Of a stretch of 5,037 bases of DNA, positions 1 through 5,037 are shown in pieces; the first letter of the stretch is position 1, and every line of letters begins with the position of its first letter. The stretch is from an uncultured Acinetobacter sp. (GTDB taxonomy: Bacteria; Pseudomonadota; Gammaproteobacteria; Pseudomonadales; Moraxellaceae), in NCBI GenBank assembly GCA_900771065.1, contig CAAGMP010000198.1:1-5037 (forward strand). Direction: 5' to 3'. The notes beneath the pieces were generated by a model. The model searched no databases and was not told where the DNA came from. It was given only the letters and a program-made list of their open reading frames with translations. A program made the position numbers and the translations under genes.

Positions 1-1616
1 ATAATATTATTTTTTGCCTGTTTTAGAGCAAAGTGAATCGTTGTCCGCATACTGCGTAAACTTTCAATTGCAATATCATCTGGATTTTGCACCGCTAAAA
101 TAGGAATACTTTTTCGTTTTTTGATTAATTTAAGGCGACTTTCTTGAATATTTGAACGTGGTACCATGGCATAAACAGGTAGGTTGAGTTCGTTTTCAAT
201 TTGTGATGAGTCTTTAATCCCAGAGCGTAGCATATTGCGTAATAATGCGATTAAAACACCAATAAAACCACCTAAAAAAATCGACAAAATTAAAATTTGT
301 AATTTCTTTGGTGCAATCGGTTGAATTGGTTCAACTGCTGTATCGACAATACGCACATTACCAATTTCGCCCGCTTTAGCAATAGTTAATTGTTGATAAG
401 AGTTGAGTAAATTGGTGTAAAGTTCTTGCTTGACTTCGACTTCACGATAGAGCTGTAAATAATTACGTTGTAATTCAGGTAATTTTTTCAGTGTACCTTC
501 GAGTTGTAGTAGTTTTTCATTGATTACAGCAAGTTGAGCTTGCATTTGCTGCATGACAGGATGCTCATTGGTATATTTGGCACTTGCTTCTGCAACTTGT
601 TGTTCTAATTGTACTTTTTGTGTTTCTAGCGTAATGCTTTGATTCAGATACAATTCAGACTCTTTGGTGATATCAACCGTATTATATTGTTCACGGAATT
701 TATTAAATTCACGTTCTGCTATATCCAATTGACTTTTAAGCTTAGGTAATTGTTGATCTAAGAATTTTAACGTTTGTGCACTTTCTGCTGACTGACGTTC
801 AATATTTTGTGTGGTATAAGTAACTAAAATTTCATTAAGTATTTTAGTAATTTGCTGTTGATCTTGCCCTGTATAATTTAACCCTAATACGCCAGTAAGT
901 TTACCTTTTTCTGCAACTGAAAAATGTTTTAGCATTTGGTCTACTGCAATCAGTAAAGGTTGTTGCTTAATTAGATAGATTTTTTGCGGATTACTTTGGC
1001 TAAAAATCGTAACATTCCATTCACCTTCTTTGGAGTGCAAACGGTTGTTGTGATTTACTTTTCCAATAAATAAAACCTGTTGGTCTTTTGGATTAGTTAA
1101 ACTAAATTTTTGTCCTTCAAATTTTAATTCAAGATTCATATCTTGATATTGAGTCGGTACTTGAAATTGCTTAACTTGAAAAGAGGTACCTTGGTCTGCA
1201 AAAGTGACACCATCTTTTTTATAATCGACTTGATAACTTGCAGGTGACATTAAGCGATTCAATAAAGAATTGTCTGCTTCACCAATTTTAATATTTAAGT
1301 GTAATTTTTCAATAACTTGACCTAAAATTAATCGAGATTTCAAAATTTCAATCTCAGCTTGTGCCGCTGATTTTTGATCAATCATGCCCGATAAATCGCC
1401 AAGCAATGCTGCAGATGATGTTCCTTTACCATCATCAACTTGAACTAATGCATTCACTGAGTAAGTATCTGGTGTAACACGCAAATAGAGCAATGCAACA
1501 ATCAGACTTAAAATGATACACAAGGTAATTAATTTCCATTGTGCAATCAAAGAAAAGAACAGTTCTTTTAGGTCAATGGTATCTTCGCTATTTTTTGCTG
1601 TTGTATTGTTCATCAT
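1..1616 (-). CDS. wzc: Wzc: capsule co-polymerase / BY-family tyrosine autokinase (partial, 3' end outside window)
   Basis: Inner-membrane polysaccharide co-polymerase (PCP-2a) that sets capsule chain length and links Wzy polymerisation to export through Wza; its cytoplasmic tyrosine kinase domain is dephosphorylated by Wzb. I translated 538 codons by hand. Order of parts: N-terminal Wzz-like segment, TM1 at about 28-45 (starting WKLITLC), a long periplasmic region, coiled-coil-rich helices at about 270-415 (heavy in Q, E, K and L), a GNVR motif at 419-422, a proline-rich stretch EPIQPIAPKK at 429-438, TM2 at about 439-459, then the start of the kinase domain. ESLRSMR at 518-524 fits the E-x2-R-x2-R oligomerisation motif of BY-kinases. 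The family is usually about 720-730 residues, so Walker A/A'/B and the C-terminal tyrosine cluster lie outside the window; this is edge truncation, not a break. Two ATG codons are adjacent (1616 and 1613). GAAG at 1621-1624 is 4 nt from the first and 7 nt from the second, so the second may be the real start. Confidence 0.96.
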   Translation of the reverse strand, partial: MMNNTTAKNSEDTIDLKELFFSLIAQWKLITLCIILSLIVALLYLRVTPDTYSVNALVQVDDGKGTSSAALLGDLSGMIDQKSAAQAEIEILKSRLILGQVIEKLHLNIKIGEADNSLLNRLMSPASYQVDYKKDGVTFADQGTSFQVKQFQVPTQYQDMNLELKFEGQKFSLTNPKDQQVLFIGKVNHNNRLHSKEGEWNVTIFSQSNPQKIYLIKQQPLLIAVDQMLKHFSVAEKGKLTGVLGLNYTGQDQQQITKILNEILVTYTTQNIERQSAESAQTLKFLDQQLPKLKSQLDIAEREFNKFREQYNTVDITKESELYLNQSITLETQKVQLEQQVAEASAKYTNEHPVMQQMQAQLAVINEKLLQLEGTLKKLPELQRNYLQLYREVEVKQELYTNLLNSYQQLTIAKAGEIGNVRIVDTAVEPIQPIAPKKLQILILSIFLGGFIGVLIALLRNMLRSGIKDSSQIENELNLPVYAMVPRSNIQESRLKLIKKRKSIPILAVQNPDDIAIESLRSMRTTIHFALKQAKNNI

Positions 1617-1629
1617 TATGCTTCAATTA

Positions 1630-2058
1630 TTAAATATATGTTTTCCAATCAGCAACAAGCTGTTGAATTAACTCGCAAGTTTCGTCAAAAAATGCCTGAT
1701 CATGTTGATAAGGATCTGTTACATTACGACCTTGCCAATGTCCTAAACGAAAGGTTTTGCCTTTTGCAAAAGTCCAAGTACTTTCAATGTGTTTGACCTG
1801 ATTTTGGCTCATTGTCAAAATTAAATCAGCTTCTTTAACCAGTTCAGCATTCAATTGTTTTGCAACATGTTGAGATAAATCAATATTTAAACGTTGCATA
1901 CAATGTTGCGATTTTGGATCGGCAGGATGACCAACCATCGCAGCAATGCCAGCTGAGTGAATATTTAAATTAGGATGTTGTATCTTGAGCAAATATTCTG
2001 CCATTGGGCTACGACAAATATTACCGATACAGACAACTAAAATCGTATTCATTTTCAT
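1630..2058 (-). CDS. wzb: Wzb: low-molecular-weight protein tyrosine phosphatase
   Basis: Cytoplasmic phosphatase that removes phosphate from the tyrosine-rich tail of Wzc, so that cycles of phosphorylation control capsule assembly. The 142-residue length is normal for the family. The P-loop C-x5-R-S is seen as CIGNICRS, with nucleophile Cys10 and Arg16; the general-acid aspartate is in the DPY motif (Asp115-Pro116-Tyr117) near the C terminus. The ATG follows the wza stop codon after 2 nt with no strong Shine-Dalgarno sequence in front, so it is probably translated by coupling to wza. A second in-frame ATG lies two codons in (2052); both would give a complete enzyme. The gene sits between its substrate gene wzc (13 nt downstream) and wza, the usual export-operon arrangement. 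Identification as an LMW-PTPase is direct from motifs; the Wzb role follows from context. Confidence 0.97.
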   Translation of the reverse strand: MKMNTILVVCIGNICRSPMAEYLLKIQHPNLNIHSAGIAAMVGHPADPKSQHCMQRLNIDLSQHVAKQLNAELVKEADLILTMSQNQVKHIESTWTFAKGKTFRLGHWQGRNVTDPYQHDQAFFDETCELIQQLVADWKTYI

Positions 2059-2060
2059 AA

Positions 2061-3146
2061 TTAATTTGCTGCACCCATTACAAAATTAGAGAATGGAAGT
2101 ACTTGGCTGATGACACGTTGCCATTGTGCTAAACCTGTTGGATCAATATAGACAATGTCATTGGTTTGCATTGCAAATTGGTTTGCTAAGCTTAAATCAC
2201 CCACATTGCTCAAATCTAAATGATAAAGTTGAGTGACTCCATTTTGCGGTGTGCGAATGACATATATTTTACTGCGGTCAGCTGAAAGTTGATTAATACC
2301 TAAGCCTTCACCTAAAACATCACTCAGATTCATCCCTTGATCACGCATGACCAAAGCTTGATTTTTACCTGCTTCACCCATTAAATAAACTTTTCTATTT
2401 TCTCGTGAATTAACATAAATGGTATCGCCTGCTTGAACGAGCAAATTATTTAGAGAATAACCTGCTTTTTCTAACTCTACATTATTTAAATGGTAGGTTT
2501 TTCCATTTCGAGAGAGCATAATTGAGCTGTTATCGCCATATTGTTGATTAACTCCACCTGCTAAACCTAAAGCGGTATAAATACTGGTTGGGCGATCACT
2601 TAAAAAGAATTGCCCACCTCGTGTTACATTTCCTTGTACAGAATAACGCTGGCTCTGATAAGAAATGACACGAACAACCACATCTGGAGTTTTTAAATAG
2701 TTTGCTAATTTACTGCGTAATTCGGTATTGACTTGTGCAAGTGTTTTTCCTGCAACTTTGTAACGACCAATCATGGGAAACTGAATATAACCATTTTGAT
2801 CAATTTGATATCCATTTGCCTGAATTGATAGATCATTGGTGATATTGTTGACTGGTGGCGTAATTTCAGGATGTGCCCATAAATAAATTGATAACACATC
2901 ACCTGGACTTAATGTGTAAAATTTTTGTTTAGTATTAAATAGTTCTGCATAATCATTTTTTACAATAATATGACCAGATTGAGGTAATGTATCTTTAGTG
3001 AGTTTGATAAGATTAACTTGTGTCCCCAACTCAGTTTGATACAATCCTTCATCAGGTAAGTTTTTTGTTTGTAAACCTGGAGTTAATGCACATCCTGTCG
3101 TGATTAATCCAAGTGAACATAAAAGTAAAAAATGGTATTTGGTCAC
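2061..3146 (-). CDS. wza: Wza: outer-membrane capsule export lipoprotein
   Basis: Octameric outer-membrane channel through which capsule polymer leaves the cell, docking on periplasmic Wzc. The 361 residues are close to the usual 360-380. The N terminus is a lipoprotein signal peptide: short basic n-region (Lys3), hydrophobic core FLLLCSLGLI at 6-15, and TTGC with lipidated Cys19; Thr at -3 is a little unlike the common Leu but acceptable. The polysaccharide export domain runs from about 70 to 162 (YTLSPGDVLSIYLW at 77-90). Two SLBB-type domains follow at about 166-247 and 251-335, the first with VQGNVTRGGQF and the second with YLMGEAGKNQ. A C-terminal segment at about 338-357 (AQWQRVISQVLPF) may be the helix that builds the alpha-barrel in E. 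coli Wza. The start codon is GTG, supported by AGGA 6 nt upstream and by correct placement of the signal peptide. It is the first gene of the minus-strand operon. Confidence 0.96.
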   Translation of the reverse strand: MTKYHFLLLCSLGLITTGCALTPGLQTKNLPDEGLYQTELGTQVNLIKLTKDTLPQSGHIIVKNDYAELFNTKQKFYTLSPGDVLSIYLWAHPEITPPVNNITNDLSIQANGYQIDQNGYIQFPMIGRYKVAGKTLAQVNTELRSKLANYLKTPDVVVRVISYQSQRYSVQGNVTRGGQFFLSDRPTSIYTALGLAGGVNQQYGDNSSIMLSRNGKTYHLNNVELEKAGYSLNNLLVQAGDTIYVNSRENRKVYLMGEAGKNQALVMRDQGMNLSDVLGEGLGINQLSADRSKIYVIRTPQNGVTQLYHLDLSNVGDLSLANQFAMQTNDIVYIDPTGLAQWQRVISQVLPFSNFVMGAAN

Positions 3147-3152
3147 AGGATA

Positions 3153-3156
3153 TCCT
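3153..3156 (-). promoter_or_regulatory. Ribosome binding site of wza
   Basis: AGGA on the minus strand lies 6 nt before the GTG start of wza and decides that start. It is one arm of a perfect 10-bp palindrome, AGGATATCCT (3147-3156), whose other arm reaches up to the start codon. Confidence 0.75.
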
Positions 3157-3216
3157 ATTTTTTTTGATTCTTAACTTAGCAAGTAAGTATGTTATAAATG
3201 AAAATATATACTGAAT

Positions 3217-3246
3217 AGTATACTAAAAACTTAAAGGCGTCATCAA
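3217..3246 (-). promoter_or_regulatory. Candidate sigma70 promoter for wza-wzb-wzc
   Basis: Read on the minus strand: -35 TTGATG (3241-3246), an 18-bp spacer, and -10 TATACT (3217-3222). The start point would be near 3210, giving a leader of about 64 nt before the wza GTG. The -10 is part of the palindrome AGTATACT (3217-3224). Five of six -10 bases and four of six -35 bases match consensus. In AT-rich DNA chance matches are common, so this is a candidate only. Confidence 0.5.
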
Positions 3247-3275
3247 AAAATAGGTATATTTTATAGATAAGCATT

Positions 3276-3287
3276 GTAAAATTTTAC
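3276..3287. repeat. 12-bp perfect palindrome upstream of the wza promoter
   Basis: GTAAAATTTTAC reads the same on both strands. It lies about 30 bp upstream of the candidate wza -35 element, where an activator or repressor dimer could bind. No known operator was recognised, and such a palindrome can occur by chance in AT-rich DNA. Confidence 0.4.
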
Positions 3288-3463
3288 TTGTTTTTTGGGG
3301 TATTAAAAAATATGTAACATAATTTTTCATTTAAATTAACTGTTTTTTGTTAAGACTTAATATTGTATTTGGAATTATACTCAAGTGTAATAAGTGAATA
3401 AATTTTAAGGTATTTTGTGGAAATTAACTATAATGATTACAGATGTTTTTTATTTAATTTGTA

Positions 3464-3475
3464 GAATATATATTC
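3464..3475. repeat. 12-bp perfect palindrome upstream of the mnaA promoter
   Basis: GAATATATATTC is fully self-complementary and ends 16 bp before the candidate mnaA -35 element. Its position mirrors that of the palindrome on the wza side, but the two sequences differ, so they are not two copies of one operator. It may be chance or a curved-DNA element. Confidence 0.35.
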
Positions 3476-3491
3476 AAATATAAATTAAATT

Positions 3492-3521
3492 TTTACATTG
3501 AAACTTATAGTTTTTTATAAT
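3492..3521 (+). promoter_or_regulatory. Candidate sigma70 promoter for mnaA and downstream capsule genes
   Basis: The -35 TTTACA (3492-3497) and the perfect -10 TATAAT (3516-3521) are separated by 18 bp, eleven of twelve bases matching consensus. It is the best promoter match I found in the intergenic region. Transcription would begin near 3528, leaving a leader of about 170 nt before the mnaA start codon. Confidence 0.6.
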
Positions 3522-3532
3522 GAGTGTGATTT

Positions 3533-3596
3533 TCAACCTAAATGTGGTACTTTGATTTGCCTCATTTCAAGTTGTCATCATTATAATATAGGTTGA
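3533..3596 (+). repeat. Inverted repeat in the mnaA leader
   Basis: TCAACCTA (3533-3540) and TAGGTTGA (3589-3596) are perfect 8-bp complements with 48 nt between them. Inside lies a smaller imperfect hairpin: AAATGTGG (3540-3547) pairs with CCTCATTT (3560-3567) at seven of eight positions, with a 12-nt loop. Together they could fold the early leader RNA. No riboswitch class was recognised and no run of T follows, so a terminator is not supported. Confidence 0.4.
3557..3587 (+). promoter_or_regulatory. Weaker second promoter candidate for mnaA
   Basis: A perfect TATAAT at 3582-3587 is preceded by TTGCCT at 3557-3562 with a long 19-bp spacer. It could give a shorter leader of about 100 nt. The -35 is poorer and the spacing is at the upper limit, so it ranks below the candidate at 3492-3521. 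Confidence 0.3.
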
Positions 3597-3685
3597 TTTT
3601 TAAGAAAATATACCTAGAATTATTTTAATCTATTATATTTTTAAATTGAAATCTTGGCTAAAATAACTAACCGCTTTATTTATAA

Positions 3686-3690
3686 AGGAA
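3686..3690 (+). promoter_or_regulatory. Ribosome binding site of mnaA
   Basis: AGGAA lies 6 nt before the GTG at 3697, which supports this start. The first two bases of the site are also in the right arm of a small inverted repeat, CTTTAT (3674-3679) and ATAAAG (3682-3687). Confidence 0.8.
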
Positions 3691-3696
3691 GCTTTC

Positions 3697-4818
3697 GTGA
3701 AAAAAGTTCTTTTAGTTTTTGGTACACGACCAGAAGCTATTAAAATGGCACCTTTAGCATTACAATTACAAAAGAATACTACAAATTTTGAGACCAAAGT
3801 TTGTGTCACTGGTCAGCATCGTCAAATGTTAGATCAGGTTTTAGAGTTATTTCAATTAAAACCTGATTTTGATTTAAATCTAATGACGCCAGGTCAAACT
3901 TTATCTGATATAACCGCTGGTGTCTTAAAAGGGCTAGAGCACGTATTTACAGAATGGCAGCCAGATATCGTGTTGGTACATGGTGATACAGCAACAACTT
4001 TTGCTGCTTCTCTAGCTGCTTTTTATCATAAAATAAAAGTTGGGCATGTAGAAGCAGGTTTACGTACAGGTAATATTTATTCGCCATGGCCAGAAGAAGC
4101 TAATCGTAAACTAACAGGTGTATTAGCAAATTATCATTTCGCACCAACTCAGTCTTCATATGATAATCTGATTAAGGAAGGTATTCAGCCTGAACATATT
4201 GCTATTACTGGTAATACAGTAATTGATGCATTACTTCTTGTTAAAGAAAAAATACAAAATAATAATCAGGTAATTACTCAATTTGAATCTGATTTTAATT
4301 TTTTAGATTCAAATAAAAAACTTATTTTAGTCACAGGTCATCGTCGTGAAAATTTTGGTGAAGGTTTTTTAAATATTTGTCAAGCATTAGTAAATATTGC
4401 AAAACGTTATCCAGAAGTACAGATAGTTTATCCAGTGCACTTAAATCCAAATGTTCAAAAACCAGTGAATAATTTGCTTGCAAATATTAGTAATATTCAT
4501 TTAATTGCTCCACAAGATTATTTACCTTTTGTCTATTTAATGAATCGTAGTTATCTAATTTTAACAGATTCAGGTGGTATTCAAGAAGAAGCTCCTTCTT
4601 TAGGGAAACCTGTGTTGGTTATGCGAGATACAACTGAACGCCCAGAGGCTGTGACTGCAGGTACAGTAAAATTGGTTGGTACCAATGTTGACTTAATTGA
4701 AAAATCGGTTATTGAGCTCATTGAAAATAAGTCGTTATATAATGCAATGGCGGAAGCGCATAATCCATATGGTGATGGGACATCTTGTCAGAAAATTATT
4801 GATGCATTGAAAAAATAA
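3697..4818 (+). CDS. mnaA: UDP-N-acetylglucosamine 2-epimerase (non-hydrolysing)
   Basis: Cytoplasmic enzyme (also called WecB) that interconverts UDP-GlcNAc and UDP-ManNAc, the first step to ManNAc-type capsule sugars. The 373 residues match the E. coli enzyme (376) and the fold has two Rossmann-like halves. Visible motifs: GTRPEAIK at 9-16, TGQHRQML at 38-45, HGDTATTFAA at 95-104, HVEAGLRTGN at 117-126, PEEANRK at 132-138, TGHRRENFG at 213-221 and DSGGIQEEAP at 291-300. Residues Asp97, Glu119, Glu133 and His215 align, with a constant offset of two, to the catalytic residues Asp95, Glu117, Glu131 and His213 known for E. coli WecB, so the enzyme looks intact and of the non-hydrolysing class. 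Start is GTG with a good ribosome binding site. The wecC-type dehydrogenase follows after 25 nt, the expected pathway partner. It is the first gene of the plus-strand capsule operon. Confidence 0.96.
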   Translation: MKKVLLVFGTRPEAIKMAPLALQLQKNTTNFETKVCVTGQHRQMLDQVLELFQLKPDFDLNLMTPGQTLSDITAGVLKGLEHVFTEWQPDIVLVHGDTATTFAASLAAFYHKIKVGHVEAGLRTGNIYSPWPEEANRKLTGVLANYHFAPTQSSYDNLIKEGIQPEHIAITGNTVIDALLLVKEKIQNNNQVITQFESDFNFLDSNKKLILVTGHRRENFGEGFLNICQALVNIAKRYPEVQIVYPVHLNPNVQKPVNNLLANISNIHLIAPQDYLPFVYLMNRSYLILTDSGGIQEEAPSLGKPVLVMRDTTERPEAVTAGTVKLVGTNVDLIEKSVIELIENKSLYNAMAEAHNPYGDGTSCQKIIDALKK

Positions 4819-4843
4819 ATTAGGAAGAATAAGGTTTTTAAAA

Positions 4844-5037
4844 ATGAATAATCAGTTTAAGCATATATGTGTAATTGGATTGGGATACATTGGCTTACCA
4901 ACAGCGGCAACATTTGCTGCTTATGGCATTAAAGTTACAGGCGTGGATGTCAATCAACATGCGGTAGACATGATTAATCAAGGTAAAGTACATATTGTTG
5001 AACCAGATTTAGATGCTTTGGTTAAACACACAGTAGA
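4844..5037 (+). CDS. wecC: UDP-N-acetyl-D-mannosamine dehydrogenase (partial, N-terminal 64 codons)
   Basis: NAD-dependent four-electron oxidation of UDP-ManNAc to UDP-ManNAcA, using the product of the preceding epimerase. In Acinetobacter capsule loci it may be named mnaB. The hand translation starts MNNQFKHICVIGLGYIGLP. It shows the dinucleotide-binding GLGYIG (12-17) after a beta strand and the acidic end of strand two (Asp35 in GVDVN). NQHAVDMINQG and HIVEPDL closely resemble what I recall of E. coli WecC, and fit it better than the Gna/TviB-type dehydrogenases often found first in these loci. AAGG at 4831-4834 is 9 nt before the ATG; a stronger AGGAAG (4822-4827) is 16 nt away, too far to be the usual site. 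The catalytic cysteine and the C-terminal domains are outside the window. Confidence 0.92.
   Translation, partial: MNNQFKHICVIGLGYIGLPTAATFAAYGIKVTGVDVNQHAVDMINQGKVHIVEPDLDALVKHTV

Larger units (their letters stand above)
3147..3696. other. Divergent intergenic region between wza and mnaA
   Basis: This 550-bp stretch separates the export operon from the sugar genes. It is visibly much more AT-rich than the flanking genes and has no ORF longer than a few codons with a credible ribosome binding site. It holds the divergent promoter candidates and several short palindromes listed separately. No JUMPstart or ops-like GGTAGC core was seen on either strand, and there is no obvious GC-rich hairpin with a T-run. 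Divergent placement of wza and the first sugar gene is the known layout of Acinetobacter capsule loci. Confidence 0.85.

Noticed and set aside
1..60. Wzc as a truncated kinase lacking Walker motifs.
   Set aside because: The frame is open to the window edge and the Walker A motif is expected just beyond it, so the missing part reflects where the window ends.
3291..3310. TTTTTT and AAAAAA runs around GGGGTATT as a possible terminator.
   Set aside because: The stem would be only A-T pairs with no GC core, and there is no convergent gene end here that needs one.
3350..3381. A plus-strand promoter with TATACT at 3376-3381.
   Set aside because: The nearest -35-like hexamer, TTAAGA at 3350-3355, is 20 bp away and no extended -10 TG is present; the candidate at 3492-3521 is much better.
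3433..3483. A 16-codon frame starting ATG at 3433 (MITDVFYLICRIYIQI).
   Set aside because: It lies upstream of the predicted mnaA promoter, has no well-spaced ribosome binding site, and a frame this short is expected by chance.
3147..3696. A JUMPstart/ops (RfaH) element, common before polysaccharide operons.
   Set aside because: No GGTAGC core was found on either strand; GGTACT at 3546-3551 is too poor a match.
3147..3696. A decayed insertion sequence or lost gene in the long intergenic region.
   Set aside because: No terminal inverted repeats with target duplication and no transposase-like translated fragment were seen; a long divergent spacer is normal at this place in Acinetobacter capsule loci.

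Overview
The window is the divergent start of a capsule (K) polysaccharide locus, most likely from Acinetobacter. This rests on the AT-rich DNA, the wza-wzb-wzc export block pointing away from the sugar genes, and the protein motifs. The genus is an inference from organisation and family knowledge, since no search was possible.

Left part (1-3146, minus strand): a compact export operon in the order wza, wzb, wzc. Wza is the outer-membrane lipoprotein channel, Wzb the low-molecular-weight tyrosine phosphatase, and Wzc the inner-membrane co-polymerase and BY-kinase. Wza and wzb are 2 nt apart, and wzb and wzc 13 nt apart, which suggests one transcript and translational coupling. Wzc is cut by the window edge just before its Walker A motif should begin.

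Middle (3147-3696): a 550-bp, very AT-rich divergent intergenic region with no convincing gene. It holds one good sigma70-type promoter candidate facing wza (3217-3246), one facing mnaA (3492-3521), a weaker second one facing mnaA (3557-3587), and several short perfect palindromes. No JUMPstart/ops element was seen. The mnaA leader would be about 170 nt. Both flanking genes start with GTG.

Right part (3697-5037, plus strand): mnaA/wecB (UDP-GlcNAc 2-epimerase, complete), then the first 64 codons of a wecC-type UDP-ManNAc dehydrogenase. Together they convert UDP-GlcNAc to UDP-ManNAc and then to UDP-ManNAcA, so the capsule repeat probably contains N-acetyl-mannosaminuronic acid or a derivative. 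The polymer would then be exported by the Wza/Wzb/Wzc machinery on the left.

I found no sign of a previously undescribed system. The points worth a second look are regulatory details of the divergent intergenic region.
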